Source: Pseudomonas sp. RIT-PI-r (GTDB taxonomy: Bacteria; Pseudomonadota; Gammaproteobacteria; Pseudomonadales; Pseudomonadaceae). From it: a stretch of DNA of 64,000 nt. Below are positions 40,352-49,859 of this stretch, in pieces; the stretch's first letter is position 1, and each line of letters starts with the position of its first letter. The stretch covers positions 1-64,000 of the forward strand of contig NZ_LIGE01000030.1 in assembly GCF_001297015.1 (NCBI RefSeq), given 5' to 3'. Position numbers and translations under genes: made by a program. The notes under the pieces are model-generated. The model was not told the origin of the DNA and ran no database searches. It saw nothing but the letters and a program-made list of their open reading frames with translations.

Positions 40352-40888
40352 TTACGGGTTATGCGCCAGATGCTCCGGCTGCAACACCCGCTTGGCGCTC
40401 AGATACGCCTTCTGCCAATACGCCTTCGACAGGCTGTCCAGCTTCACCGTGCCGCCCGTGGCCGGCGCATGCACAAAGCGCCCTTCTCCGACGTAGATCC
40501 CCGCATGACTGACCTGCGAGCCGCCATTGGTAGCGAAGAAGATCAGATCGCCAGTCTGCAAGCCTTCCTTGCCGACATTCGGCGCCTGCATGACGATCAG
40601 CTCACGCGTCGAACGCGGCAAAGAGATGCCCGCCGCATCACGGTAGACAAAACCGATCAGCCCGCTGCAATCAAACCCTGAATCCGGCGTGTTGCCGCCC
40701 CAGCGATAAGGCGTGCCCACCAACCCGAGCGCGCGAAACAGCACGTCCTCAGCAGCAGGCGAGAAAGCCTGGGAAGGGCCGAACACTACCGGCGCGCGAA
40801 CCACCGGCGCAGGCGGCGGAGTACGGCTGGCGCAAGCGCTGAGCAGCGCTGCGAAGAACATCAATGCGAGGCGGGCCGACATGGTCAT
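40352..40888 (-). CDS. NlpC/P60 murein endopeptidase lipoprotein (copy A)
   Basis: 178 aa from ATG 40888 (M27 is an alternative). Signal MSARLALMFFAALLSAC with lipobox Cys. NlpC/P60 domain ~60-175: GTPYRWGGNTPDSGFDCSGL holds the catalytic Cys (DCSG), VSHAGIYVGEGRFVHAP the His, and the third polar residue follows. The family cuts D-Ala-mDAP or D-Glu-DAP bonds in peptidoglycan, as MepS/Spr does. It is the downstream partner of a close paralogue at 41109; about 220 nt separate them. Confidence 0.92.
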   Translation of the reverse strand: MTMSARLALMFFAALLSACASRTPPPAPVVRAPVVFGPSQAFSPAAEDVLFRALGLVGTPYRWGGNTPDSGFDCSGLIGFVYRDAAGISLPRSTRELIVMQAPNVGKEGLQTGDLIFFATNGGSQVSHAGIYVGEGRFVHAPATGGTVKLDSLSKAYWQKAYLSAKRVLQPEHLAHNP

Positions 40889-40942
40889 AAGCAGAACATC
40901 CTGATCTGGCTGCGGCTTTCTCTGCCGGATGGACAGAAAACA

Positions 40943-40971
40943 AAACCGCCTGCGGAGCACGCAGGCGGTTT
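40943..40971 (-). terminator. Terminator after the upstream NlpC/P60 gene
   Basis: AAACCGCCTGCG/CGCAGGCGGTTT stem, followed on the minus strand by T-rich sequence. It lies between the two NlpC/P60 genes, so they may be separate transcripts. Confidence 0.65.
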
Positions 40972-41108
40972 GCCATCAAACTAGTTTCAGGATTCTAGCG
41001 GCTATACGACAAACTTCAAGTAAGACTTTAACTTCACCTTGTAAAGTATAGGTCTACTCCGTTGACGGGAGCCTGATTGTCGCCGCGAATGCAGCGACAT
41101 CGAGGGAA

Positions 41109-41726
41109 TTACTTGCGAGCGGTGACCACGGTCGGGGCCATGGCGAGTGCACGCTTGGCTTCGATGAAGGTCTTGCTCCAGTAGCTGTCACCCAGGCTGT
41201 CGATGCGAACACCGCCGCTGCGACGACTGCTGGAATGAATGAACTGATTGTCGCCCAGGTAGATACCGGCGTGACTGACACGACCGCGACGACCGTTGGT
41301 GGCGAAGAACAGCAGGTCGCCCGGCTCGAGGTTGCTACGCGAGACCAGCGGCGCATCCACGTTGATCATTTCGCGAGTCGAGCGTGGCAGGTTCATGCCG
41401 GCTTCTTCGCGGAACAGATAACCGATGAAACCGCTGCAGTCGAAACCGGCTTCAGAGGTACCGCCGAAACGGTAACGGGTGCCGATCAGGGACATGCCGC
41501 GTTCGAGGATGCTGTCGGCCAGAACAGGAAGCTGATAAGGCTTGCTGCCGTTGAATTCGTTGAGTTCTTTTTCGGTGTCCAGCTCTTCCTGATAAATAAC
41601 GGAAGACTGGGCCGTGGCGGAATTTTTAACCTGTTGAGACTGCTCTTGAACTGGAGAATGAGCAGCGCAACCAAACAACAGGGTGACGAGTGCGAGAGGC
41701 ACGAGGGGTGCGAAGCGCTTTAGCAT
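41109..41726 (-). CDS. NlpC/P60 murein endopeptidase lipoprotein (copy B)
   Basis: 205 aa from ATG 41726. Signal MLKRFAPLVPLALVTLLFGC with lipobox, a Gln/Ser-rich linker of ~50 residues, then NlpC/P60: GTRYRFGGTSEAGFDCSGFI with the catalytic Cys, NLEPGDLLFFATNGRRGRVS, and HAGIYLGDNQFIHSSSRRSG with His. It differs from copy A mainly in its linker. Likely a MepS-type DD-endopeptidase involved in wall growth. Confidence 0.92.
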   Translation of the reverse strand: MLKRFAPLVPLALVTLLFGCAAHSPVQEQSQQVKNSATAQSSVIYQEELDTEKELNEFNGSKPYQLPVLADSILERGMSLIGTRYRFGGTSEAGFDCSGFIGYLFREEAGMNLPRSTREMINVDAPLVSRSNLEPGDLLFFATNGRRGRVSHAGIYLGDNQFIHSSSRRSGGVRIDSLGDSYWSKTFIEAKRALAMAPTVVTARK

Positions 41727-41940
41727 GGGCACGACCGTGGCTGATAGTTGTAAAGAAGCCGAGACTATGCCCGCTATCAGCCTCATTTGCAAATTCAATC
41801 GATCTTTTTGTGACTTCCCGGTTTCTCGTTTACATCTAAGCGCTTAAGCCCATTTGAGTCGATACGCGGCCTGCACAACCTGCAGGAAAGCGGATTTTCT
41901 GGCGCCTGAAATATGCCGAAATGCGCTGAAAGCCGCGCCG

Positions 41941-42645
41941 TTACCAGCCTAGCGTTTCCTTGAGGAAGGGAATGGTCAGCTTGCGCTGCGCCTGCAAAGA
42001 CGCCTGATCAAGTTGTTCAAGCAGGTCGAACAACGCGCTCATGCTGCGAGTGCCGCGGGTCAAAATAAAATGCCCGACTTCATCGGTCAGGTGCAAACCG
42101 CGGCGCGATGCACGCAGTTGCAAGGCACGTAATTTGTCTTCATCGGAGAGTGGTCGCATCTGGAAAATCAGCGCCATGGTCAGGCGGGATTTCAAGTCAG
42201 CCAGTTTGACCGGCAGCTCACGCGGCGACGTGGCAGCGGCAATCAGCAGGCGCCGACCGCTGTCACGCAGACGGTTGAACAGATGAAACATCGCCTCTTC
42301 CCAGTCAGCCTTGCCAGCAATCACCTGCAAATCATCCAGGCAAACCAGTTCGTACTGTTCAAGGTTGTCGAGGATTTCAACACCGCGATCCATCAACTCG
42401 GCCAATGGCAGGTAAACCGCCGGCTCGCCCATCTGCTCGAAGCGCAAGCAAGCCGCCTGCAACAGATGCGTGCGCCCTACGCCGTGCTTGCCCCACAGGT
42501 AGATCAGGCTTTCGGTCCAGCCGGCGTCGGCTTCGCATAGGCGCTCGACATAGCCGAGTGCAGCGGCATTGGCGCCTGGGTAGTAGTTGATGAAGGTGGC
42601 GTCGTCACGCAGACGCACACCTAGGGGCAGCTGAATCGGTTTCAT
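41941..42645 (-). CDS. hda: DnaA regulatory inactivator Hda
   Basis: 234 aa. N-terminal sliding-clamp motif QLPLGVRL (residues 5-12) is the beta-clamp binding site; AAA+ Walker A-like GKHGVGRTHLLQAACLRF; LVCLDDLQVIAGKADWEEAM is Walker B; RLTMALIFQMRPLSDEDKLR follows. Hda bound to the clamp stimulates DnaA-ATP hydrolysis and so prevents over-initiation. Neighbours perM-like, DUF2066 and purMN match the usual gamma-proteobacterial context. Confidence 0.97.
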   Translation of the reverse strand: MKPIQLPLGVRLRDDATFINYYPGANAAALGYVERLCEADAGWTESLIYLWGKHGVGRTHLLQAACLRFEQMGEPAVYLPLAELMDRGVEILDNLEQYELVCLDDLQVIAGKADWEEAMFHLFNRLRDSGRRLLIAAATSPRELPVKLADLKSRLTMALIFQMRPLSDEDKLRALQLRASRRGLHLTDEVGHFILTRGTRSMSALFDLLEQLDQASLQAQRKLTIPFLKETLGW

Positions 42646-42819
42646 GCTGACTGAACAGTTCTCAAGGAACCGTTAGTGGCCTCTGTGTAAAGTTTGCGAA
42701 GTTTATACCCGTGAAGCTGAGCGCACAATGCGACAGAGTCCAAGCAAAATCAAAGGTTTGCGTTAACACACTGGTTTTATGACAGTTTCTTTGGCGCCCG
42801 CACCTGCAGGACACGGGCC

Positions 42820-42842
42820 AACCCGGCTTCCGCCGGGCTGTC
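42820..42842 (-). terminator. Probable terminator of the PerM-like gene
   Basis: CCCGGCTTCCGCCGGG stem-loop 10-30 nt after the stop codon; no long U-tract. It occurs in the 205-nt gap before hda. Confidence 0.4.
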
Positions 42843-42850
42843 CGCCCCGA

Positions 42851-43924
42851 TTACAACTCCGGCTCGTCCACACCACTATAAATGTCGGAATCCTTGTACA
42901 AATCGTGAACATGGCGCACCAGTACCATGATCACCGCAGCCACCGGCAACGCCAGCAACACACCGGTAAACCCGAACAGCTCACCACCCGCCAGAATCGC
43001 GAAGATCACCGCCACCGGATGCAGACCGATCCGGTCGCCCACCAGCAATGGCGTCAGCACCATGCCTTCCAAGGCCTGACCGACCATGAATACTGCGACG
43101 ATCCCGAACATCGGATAAAGATCGCCACCGAACTGGAACAGACCGGCAATCAACGCCGCGCCAATGCCGATCACAAAGCCCATGTACGGCACGATCGCCG
43201 CCAGCCCCGCGATCAAGCCGATCAACAGACCGAGTTCGAGACCGACGATCATCAGGCCTGCTGCGTAGATCACCCCAAGTGCGACCATCACCAGCAACTG
43301 ACCGCGAACGAATGCACCCAGCACCTCATGGCATTCGCCGGCCAGCGATACGATGGTTGCCTCACGATCACGCGGCAGCAGGCTGCGGATCTTGGCCATC
43401 ATCAAGTCCCAGTCGCGCAGCAAGTAGAAACTCACCACCGGGATCAGCACCAGATTGGCCAGCCAGCCGATCAACGCCAGACTGGATGCCGTTGCTTGAC
43501 TCAGCACCACGCTGACAATGTCGGTGGTCTGGCCCATGTGCTCACTGATTGCCGCTTTGACCTTGTCGAACTTCCAGAACCCGTCCGAAAGGCCCAGCTT
43601 CGCCTGTGCCCACGGCAACGCGGTGTGCTGCAGCCAGTCGAGCATTTGCGGTGCCAGTTCGTACAAACGCAGCAACTGTTTGGCGAGCATCGGCACCAGC
43701 ACCAACAACAGTGCCGTGACGATCAGGGTGAACAAGGCAAACACCGCGATCACGCCCCAGGTTCGCGACAGCCCGAGTTTTTCCAGACGATCAACCAGCG
43801 GATCGAACAGATAAGCCAGCAGCAGCGCCACCAGAAACGGCGTGAGGATCGGGTGCAGCAACCATACAAACGCGCAAAGCAGGACTACCCCACCGAGCCA
43901 GAACCAACGCCGCGTATCGGCCAT
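42851..43924 (-). CDS. AI-2E family transporter (PerM-like permease)
   Basis: 357 aa with about eight transmembrane helices: FVWLLHPILTPFLVALLLAY near the start, LLIGLIAGLAAIVPYMGFVI and GFTGVLLALPVAAVIMVLVR near the end. Belongs to PF01594 (AI-2E/PerM); members export small molecules or ions, but the substrate is usually unknown. Ends in acidic SGVDEPEL. Downstream of the DUF2066 gene in the conserved purM-DUF2066-perM-hda neighbourhood. Confidence 0.92.
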   Translation of the reverse strand: MADTRRWFWLGGVVLLCAFVWLLHPILTPFLVALLLAYLFDPLVDRLEKLGLSRTWGVIAVFALFTLIVTALLLVLVPMLAKQLLRLYELAPQMLDWLQHTALPWAQAKLGLSDGFWKFDKVKAAISEHMGQTTDIVSVVLSQATASSLALIGWLANLVLIPVVSFYLLRDWDLMMAKIRSLLPRDREATIVSLAGECHEVLGAFVRGQLLVMVALGVIYAAGLMIVGLELGLLIGLIAGLAAIVPYMGFVIGIGAALIAGLFQFGGDLYPMFGIVAVFMVGQALEGMVLTPLLVGDRIGLHPVAVIFAILAGGELFGFTGVLLALPVAAVIMVLVRHVHDLYKDSDIYSGVDEPEL

Positions 43925-43958
43925 GTACCACTCCTGTTGCTTCTATATAAGGAAAGAC

Positions 43959-45017
43959 TTACCAGCGAAACCGCAACGACGGCGCCGCCGGTGTCGGGGC
44001 CGGAGCCGCGACCGGTGCTGCGCCTGCAACAGCAGGCTGTGGCGCTGAAACTTGCGCCGCAGCTTCCGCCGGCAACTCCTGCAACTTGGCCAGCGACAAC
44101 TGCGCGCGCATCTGATCGGCGCTGCCATTGACCCGATAAACGATGCGATCGCCATCAACACTTTGCAGACGCACGCCAAACGGCTCGAGTAACCGCAACA
44201 GTGCGGCGTAGTGTTCAAGATTCATGCCCTGCACTTCCAGGGTCTGCTGACCTGAAGCACCGGGCCTGGCAACAAAACGCGGGGCCAGCCGCTCGGCAAC
44301 CGCGAGCATGACCGCATCAGCCACCGCCGCCTGATCCGCCCCCTGCACGCTGCCCGCTTCTTTCTGGTCGCCCAGCCACAAATGCCACTTGGCCTGCCAC
44401 TGCCCGCCTTCTTCACGAGCGTGCACCGCGAGCAAGGCATCGGCGTTGTAACGCTCGGACGCGCCGCGCAATGGAGCTGGATCCGTACCCTCAAGCGCCG
44501 GCGCAGTGGCAACCAACTGCTCACTCAGGTCCGCCAGCGGCAAACGCAATGGCAATCCGCGATGCTGCGCGGCGCGACGCAAAGGCGCGGCAGCGGCTTG
44601 ACCGTCGCCGACCAGACTCGATCCTTCAGCCGAATCATTCAGCCACCAACTCAGAATCGACGGCCGACTGGCACCCCACATCGACAACCCGGCACGACGC
44701 AACGCCTGCTCGGTCGACGACGGATCGAAATCGACCTTCAACACTTCCGGCGGCCCGGCATCAAAACCGAACTGGCTGATGATCTGCTGCGGATCCTTGC
44801 GAATCGCCGCCAGCCCCGGGTTTTGCGCAGCTTTCGGATCGCCGGTCAGACGCAACACCAGCGTGTCGAGCGCCGCCTGCGTGGCGCGATCACGCTCCTC
44901 CGGGGCCTGGCCGTTGACCGGCTCACGCACTTGATAGAGGCCTTTGAGATTTTCGGCGTGACTCGCCAGGCTGAGCAGAGACAAACAACCCACAAACAAC
45001 AATTTACAAAAACGCAT
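43959..45017 (-). CDS. DUF2066-domain protein, secreted
   Basis: 352 aa from ATG 45017. Signal peptide MRFCKLLFVGCLSLLSLASH then AENLKGLYQVREPVNGQAPE, the DUF2066 opening. A later PDS-like region (AEGSSLVGDGQAAAAPLRRA) and an Ala/Pro-rich tail (AAPVAAPAPTPAAPSLRFRW). No function is known. Divergent from purM with its own promoter-like sequence. Confidence 0.85.
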   Translation of the reverse strand: MRFCKLLFVGCLSLLSLASHAENLKGLYQVREPVNGQAPEERDRATQAALDTLVLRLTGDPKAAQNPGLAAIRKDPQQIISQFGFDAGPPEVLKVDFDPSSTEQALRRAGLSMWGASRPSILSWWLNDSAEGSSLVGDGQAAAAPLRRAAQHRGLPLRLPLADLSEQLVATAPALEGTDPAPLRGASERYNADALLAVHAREEGGQWQAKWHLWLGDQKEAGSVQGADQAAVADAVMLAVAERLAPRFVARPGASGQQTLEVQGMNLEHYAALLRLLEPFGVRLQSVDGDRIVYRVNGSADQMRAQLSLAKLQELPAEAAAQVSAPQPAVAGAAPVAAPAPTPAAPSLRFRW

Positions 45018-45162
45018 GGAGAATTCCCGTCGACAAGAGCGGCTGGAACAGGCCGCGTGAACCGGTTGAGCAAGGCTGTGACAATCTGCCAGCACCAAAC
45101 ATTCACCCGGCGACAATAAGTTTTTGCACACTGATAACGATAGACGGTTAATTGCCACACCT

Positions 45163-45192
45163 TATACAGGCACCCGCAGGCCTTAATTGCAA
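45163..45192 (-). promoter_or_regulatory. Likely sigma-70 promoter of the DUF2066 gene
   Basis: Minus strand: TTGCAA (45187-45192), 18-nt spacer, TGTATA (45163-45168). The leader to the ATG would be about 140 nt. Confidence 0.5.
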
Positions 45193-45252
45193 AAAATTTC
45201 CCGAGATATGGCCCTGCCCGTCGGTGCGAGGATGGCCGCTGCCCCTCAAGCC

Positions 45253-45261
45253 TGATAAAAT
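45253..45261 (+). promoter_or_regulatory. Extended -10 promoter candidate for purMN
   Basis: TGATAAAAT at 45253-45261 matches an extended -10 (TGnTAAAAT), about 130 nt before the purM ATG. No good -35 is visible. The rest of the 373-nt divergent region 45018-45390 shows nothing else that I can interpret. Confidence 0.45.
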
Positions 45262-45390
45262 CGCGCGCCTTCGCAGACCGGCAACAGCCGAGACCCTCGA
45301 AACTCGCGTGAGGCATTCGCCCCCTCGATTTCGATGTTCCCGCTGAACTCGGTCGTTACCCCTGAATCCCCTCCCCTAAAGGCCTGGATC

Positions 45391-46449
45391 ATGAGCAAGC
45401 AACCCTCCCTGAGCTACAAGGACGCCGGTGTAGACATCGACGCCGGTGAAGCATTGGTCGAACGCATCAAGAGCGTCGCCAAGCGCACTGCGCGCCCGGA
45501 AGTCATGGGCGGCCTGGGCGGTTTCGGCGCCCTCTGCGAAATCCCGGCCGGCTACAAGCAGCCAGTACTGGTTTCCGGCACCGATGGCGTCGGCACCAAG
45601 CTGCGTTTGGCGCTGAACCTGAACAAGCACGACAGCATCGGCATCGACCTGGTTGCCATGTGCGTGAACGACCTCGTCGTTTGCGGCGCTGAGCCACTGT
45701 TCTTCCTCGACTACTACGCCACCGGCAAGCTGAATGTCGAGACCGCGACTCAGGTCGTAACCGGCATCGGCGCTGGCTGCGAACTGTCGGGTTGCTCGCT
45801 GGTCGGCGGCGAAACCGCTGAAATGCCTGGCATGTACGAAGGCGAAGACTACGACCTGGCCGGTTTCTGCGTTGGCGTCGTGGAAAAAGCGGAAATCATC
45901 GACGGCTCGAAAGTCGCCACCGGTGACGCGCTGATCGCTCTGCCATCGTCCGGCCCGCACTCCAACGGCTACTCGCTGATCCGCAAGATCATCGAAGTGT
46001 CCGGCGCCGACATCGAAAACATCCAGCTCGACGGCAAACCGCTGACCGACCTGCTGATGGCCCCGACCCGCATCTACGTGAAGCCGCTGCTCAAGCTGAT
46101 CAAAGACACCGGCGCGGTCAAAGCCATGGCCCACATCACCGGTGGCGGCCTGCTCGACAACATCCCGCGCGTTCTGCCAAAAGGCGCTCAGGCTGTTGTT
46201 GACGTAGCCAGCTGGACTCGCCCGGCCGTTTTCGACTGGCTGCAAGAGCAAGGCAACGTTGACGAAACCGAGATGCACCGCGTGCTGAACTGCGGCGTCG
46301 GCATGGTCATCTGCGTGGCTCAGGAACACGTTGAAGTGGCGCTGAACACCCTGCGTGACGCTGGCGAACAGCCGTGGGTCATCGGCCAGATCGCTGCTGC
46401 CGCCGAAGGCGCTGCCCAGGTTGATCTGCAGAACCTTAAGGCTCATTAA
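45391..46449 (+). CDS. purM: Phosphoribosylformylglycinamidine cyclo-ligase
   Basis: 352 aa from ATG 45391 (the frame is open upstream but MSKQPSLSYKDAGVDIDAGE is the family start). Motifs: GGFGALCEIPAGYKQPVLVS, GTDGVGTKLRLA, VAMCVNDLVVCGAEPLFFLD, SLVGGETAEMPGMYEGEDYD and AHITGGGLLDNIPRVLP. ATP-dependent ring closure of FGAM to AIR in purine synthesis. Stop TAA and the purN ATG share a base (TAATG). Confidence 0.98.
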   Translation: MSKQPSLSYKDAGVDIDAGEALVERIKSVAKRTARPEVMGGLGGFGALCEIPAGYKQPVLVSGTDGVGTKLRLALNLNKHDSIGIDLVAMCVNDLVVCGAEPLFFLDYYATGKLNVETATQVVTGIGAGCELSGCSLVGGETAEMPGMYEGEDYDLAGFCVGVVEKAEIIDGSKVATGDALIALPSSGPHSNGYSLIRKIIEVSGADIENIQLDGKPLTDLLMAPTRIYVKPLLKLIKDTGAVKAMAHITGGGLLDNIPRVLPKGAQAVVDVASWTRPAVFDWLQEQGNVDETEMHRVLNCGVGMVICVAQEHVEVALNTLRDAGEQPWVIGQIAAAAEGAAQVDLQNLKAH

Positions 46450-47099
46450 TGTCCGCAACCTGTGATGTCGTGGTGCTGTTGTCCGGCACCGGCAGTAACT
46501 TGCAGGCTCTGATCGACAGCACGCGGACCGGCGACAGCCCGGTCCGCGTCGCTGCAGTGATTTCCAATCGCGCCGACGCTTACGGCCTGCAACGCGCCAG
46601 TGACGCGGGTATCGCTACCCGCTCGCTGGATCACAAGGCATTTGAAGGCCGCGAGGCCTTCGATGCTGCTCTGATCGAACTGATCGACGAATTCCAACCC
46701 AAACTCGTGGTTCTGGCTGGCTTCATGCGCATTCTCAGCGCTGATTTCGTTCGCCATTACCAAGGGCGCCTGCTTAACATCCACCCGTCGCTGTTGCCCA
46801 AATACAAAGGGTTACACACTCATCAGCGCGCGTTGGAAGCCGGCGACACGGAGCATGGCTGCTCCGTGCACTTCGTCACCGAGGAACTCGACGGCGGACC
46901 ACTGGTCGTACAGGCAGTATTACCGGTAGAGTTGCACGACACGCCGCAGAGTCTCGCGCAGCGAGTCCACGCTCAGGAACACCTGATCTATCCGATGGCG
47001 GTACGCTGGTTTGCCGAGGGCAGACTGACACTCGGTGAACACGGTGCTTTACTGGATGGCCAGTTACTCGCGGCCAGCGGCCACTTGATTCGACACTAG
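46449..47099 (+). CDS. purN: Phosphoribosylglycinamide formyltransferase
   Basis: 216 aa. VVVLLSGTGSNLQALID binds the phosphoribosyl substrate; LAGFMRILSADFVRHYQGRL, then NIHPSLLPKYKGLHTHQRAL holds the catalytic Asn and His, and VTEELDGGPLVVQAVLP holds the Asp. It uses 10-formyl-THF to formylate GAR. Coupled to purM by a one-base overlap and followed after 8 nt by the DUF3108 gene. Confidence 0.98.
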   Translation: MSATCDVVVLLSGTGSNLQALIDSTRTGDSPVRVAAVISNRADAYGLQRASDAGIATRSLDHKAFEGREAFDAALIELIDEFQPKLVVLAGFMRILSADFVRHYQGRLLNIHPSLLPKYKGLHTHQRALEAGDTEHGCSVHFVTEELDGGPLVVQAVLPVELHDTPQSLAQRVHAQEHLIYPMAVRWFAEGRLTLGEHGALLDGQLLAASGHLIRH

Positions 47100-47107
47100 G
47101 AGATTTT

Positions 47108-47821
47108 ATGCGTCGCGCCCTGCTCTTCGCTTGTGCTCTGCTCACCCTGCCCTTCGCGCAGGCAGCGGACCTTCAACCGTTCTCCGCCAGCTACACCGCC
47201 GACTGGAAGCAGTTGCCCATGAGCGGCACTGCCGAGCGCAGCCTGGTCAAGGAAGCCAACGGCGTCTGGAAGCTCAGCTTCAAGGCCTCGATGATGATCG
47301 CCAGCCTGAGTGAAGAAAGCACCCTGACCCTGGACAAGGACACCTTGCTGCCGCAGTCCTACCACTTTGAACGTGGCGGTCTGGGCAAAGCGAAAAAGGC
47401 TGATCTGGACTTCGACTGGAACAGCAAAATGGTCACCGGCACCGACCGTGGCGACGCGGTGAAGATCCCGCTGAACCGTGGCATGGTCGACAAGTCCACC
47501 TATCAACTGGCACTGCAGCATGATGTCGCTGCCGGGAAGAAGACCATGAGCTATCAGGTGGTCGATGACGGCGAAGTCGATACTTATGACTTCCGCGTGC
47601 TGGGTTCGGAGAAAGTCGAAACCAAGGCTGGCAAGATCGATGCAATCAAGGTCGAGCGCGTACGCGACCCGACACAAAGCAAGCGCATCACCGTCCTGTG
47701 GTTCGCCAAGGATTGGGATTACCTGCTGGTTCGTCTGCAACAGGTTGAAACCGACGGCAAGGAGTACAACATCATGCTCCAGGACGGCACGGTCAACGGC
47801 AAAACCGTTAAAGGCAGCTGA
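47108..47821 (+). CDS. DUF3108-domain periplasmic protein
   Basis: 237 aa. Signal peptide MRRALLFACALLTLPFAQAA cleaved before DLQPFSASYTADWKQLPMSG. The rest is beta-rich and fits DUF3108 (FHERGGLGKAKK-like repeats of short strands, KTMSYQVVDDGEVDTYDF, RITVLWFAKDWDYLLVRLQQ). Function unknown; DUF3108 relatives resemble lipocalin/LolA-type barrels. AGGAG lies before ATG; downstream of purN in the same operon. Confidence 0.85.
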   Translation: MRRALLFACALLTLPFAQAADLQPFSASYTADWKQLPMSGTAERSLVKEANGVWKLSFKASMMIASLSEESTLTLDKDTLLPQSYHFERGGLGKAKKADLDFDWNSKMVTGTDRGDAVKIPLNRGMVDKSTYQLALQHDVAAGKKTMSYQVVDDGEVDTYDFRVLGSEKVETKAGKIDAIKVERVRDPTQSKRITVLWFAKDWDYLLVRLQQVETDGKEYNIMLQDGTVNGKTVKGS

Positions 47822-47837
47822 ACCGCCGCTACATCAA

Positions 47838-47865
47838 AGAGCCTCGCGAAAGCGGGGCTTTTTTT
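47838..47865 (+). terminator. Terminator of the purMN-DUF3108 operon
   Basis: AGAGCCTCGCGAAAGCGGGGCTTTTTTT: GC stem with GAAA-type loop, then T7. Confidence 0.88.
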
Positions 47866-47902
47866 CGCCTGCGCTTTAGCCCAATGTTTTGTGCAAATCT
47901 CG

Positions 47903-48080
47903 CCCCTCACCCCAGCCCTCTCCCGAGGGAGAGGGAGCTGACCGAGATGTCTGGCGCTATGCATCGACCTGAAAAATTGAGTCGATTATGGATTCACCAA
48001 AGCAAGATCAGGTCGGTGTAATTCGCCAATCTCCCACGGTCAGTCCCCTCTCCCCCTGGGAGAGGGCTAGGGTGAGGGGC
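47903..48080. repeat. CCCCTCACCC...GGGTGAGGGG structured repeat, copy 1
   Basis: The ends are CCCCTCACCCCAGCCCTCTC and GAGAGGGCTAGGGTGAGGGG, inverted. Inside are a second pair (CGACCTGA ... TCAGGTCG) and the stretch GATTATGGATTCACCAA. The same design occurs twice in tandem at 52388-52722. It lies between the operon terminator and a convergent chemoreceptor gene. Confidence 0.8.
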
Positions 48081-48095
48081 TTTTGAAGGCAAAAC

Positions 48096-49721
48096 TCAAA
48101 CCGAAAACTTCGCCACCATGCTGTTCAAGTCCACCGCCAACCGCGACAGTTCCTGACTCGCTGCACTGGTCTGATTAGCTCCCGCCGACGTCTGCATCGC
48201 CAGATCGCGAATGTTCATCAGATTGCGATCCACTTCCCGCGCCACCGCTGCCTGCTCTTCCGATGCGCTGGCGATCACCAGATTGCGCTCGTTGATCAGC
48301 GTGAACGCCGAGGCGATCTCTTCAAGTGCAGTCCCGGCCGCCTTGGCCAGCTCGAGCGTCGAACGCGCCCGCACATTGCTCTGCTGCATCGAGCTCACCG
48401 CCGAATCGGTGCCCTGCTGAATCCCGCCGATCATCTGCTCGATCTCTTGCGTCGACTGCTGCGTGCGATGCGCCAGCGCTCGCACCTCATCCGCTACCAC
48501 CGCAAACCCGCGCCCGGCATCACCGGCCCGCGCCGCCTCAATGGCAGCGTTCAGCGCCAGCAGATTGGTCTGCTCGGCAATCGAGCGAATCACATCCAGC
48601 ACCTTGCTGATGCCATGAACCTTCTGCGCCAGATCTTCCACTTGCGTGGCATTGGACGTGACATCGTCGGCCAGGAATTCGATTGACGTCACAGTCTGCT
48701 GAACCTGCTCGCGCCCATGCTGGGCAATGCGGTCAGACTCGCGCGACGCTTCAGAGGTTGCCACCGCATTGCTCGCCACCTCTTCAACGGCAGCGGTCAT
48801 CTGATTCACCGCTGTGGCCGCCTGCTCGATTTCCAGGCTCTGCTGATGCAGCCCGCGAGTGGCGTCTTCAGTGACACAACTGAGCTCCTCGGAGGCCGAC
48901 GCCAACTGGCTGGACGATTCAGAGATCTGGCGGATGGTGTCGCGCAGGTTGTGCTGCATGCTCTTGAGCGCCTGCAGCAGTCGCGCCGGCTCGTCCTTGC
49001 CAGAGATGCTGATATCGCCCGTCAGATCGCCACCGGCCACCACCTCAGCCACACCCAACGATTGCGCCAGCGGCAGCACGATGCTGCGCGTGAGCAACAG
49101 CGCCAGGCCAATGGTGATCAGCGCCGTGATGCCGATCATCACCCCGACCCACACCCGCGAATTGATAAACACCAGGCGCGCCGCTTCGGTGGCGAGATTG
49201 GCGTTGTGTTTATTCATCTCAACCAGCTCGCGCAGGATGACGGCGATTTCATCGGCCAGCGGACTCATCTGGCCATTGAGAATGCTCGCCGCCGCCTCCA
49301 CCCGATTTTGCGCAGACAGCTGCATGACCTGCGCCTGAAGCTCCAGATACTGATGCTCGGCGACCTTGAAGCGATCGAACAGTTTGCGCTCTTCGGGCAA
49401 CACGATCAGCACGTCATAGCGCTGCTGCGCCTCACTGAGCACACCACGCAACTCATTGAGCTTGGCAACGTTCTGTTCAAGGGCCTGCGGATCACGGTTG
49501 AGCAACAGACGCATGGTCAACGCGCGCAGGCGCAGCATGTCCTGGCTCATTTCACCGACCGCCATCACGCTCGGCAGCCAGTTGTTGTCGACCTCGTCGG
49601 ACTGCGCGCGCATGTTCGACATTTGCAGTAAAGCGAACGCCCCCAAGGCAAACACCATCAGCGCCAACAAGCCAAAACCGAGGCCGGCGCGCGGGGCAAT
49701 ATTGAGACTACGGATGCTCAT
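48096..49721 (-). CDS. Methyl-accepting chemotaxis protein
   Basis: 541 aa from ATG 49721. TM1 ~10-33, a four-helix-bundle-type sensor domain ~35-190, TM2 ~192-214, HAMP ~215-268, then the signalling domain with the hairpin RSIAEQTNLLALNAAIEAAR followed by AGDAGRGFAVVADEVRALAH. No C-terminal CheR-binding pentapeptide. The ligand cannot be predicted. It stands alone; no che genes are nearby. Confidence 0.95.
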   Translation of the reverse strand: MSIRSLNIAPRAGLGFGLLALMVFALGAFALLQMSNMRAQSDEVDNNWLPSVMAVGEMSQDMLRLRALTMRLLLNRDPQALEQNVAKLNELRGVLSEAQQRYDVLIVLPEERKLFDRFKVAEHQYLELQAQVMQLSAQNRVEAAASILNGQMSPLADEIAVILRELVEMNKHNANLATEAARLVFINSRVWVGVMIGITALITIGLALLLTRSIVLPLAQSLGVAEVVAGGDLTGDISISGKDEPARLLQALKSMQHNLRDTIRQISESSSQLASASEELSCVTEDATRGLHQQSLEIEQAATAVNQMTAAVEEVASNAVATSEASRESDRIAQHGREQVQQTVTSIEFLADDVTSNATQVEDLAQKVHGISKVLDVIRSIAEQTNLLALNAAIEAARAGDAGRGFAVVADEVRALAHRTQQSTQEIEQMIGGIQQGTDSAVSSMQQSNVRARSTLELAKAAGTALEEIASAFTLINERNLVIASASEEQAAVAREVDRNLMNIRDLAMQTSAGANQTSAASQELSRLAVDLNSMVAKFSV

Positions 49722-49859
49722 TGCTCTGGTTCCTTCCAAAAGCGCTGCATCAACCCTGCAGCTGGTTGCTTAAGAAGGTATCGGCCCGGCGAAAAATTGC
49801 GTAAGACGAAAAGGCGATATCAAAAGGCCTTGATCCTTCGAACCCGCCACATTAACGAT

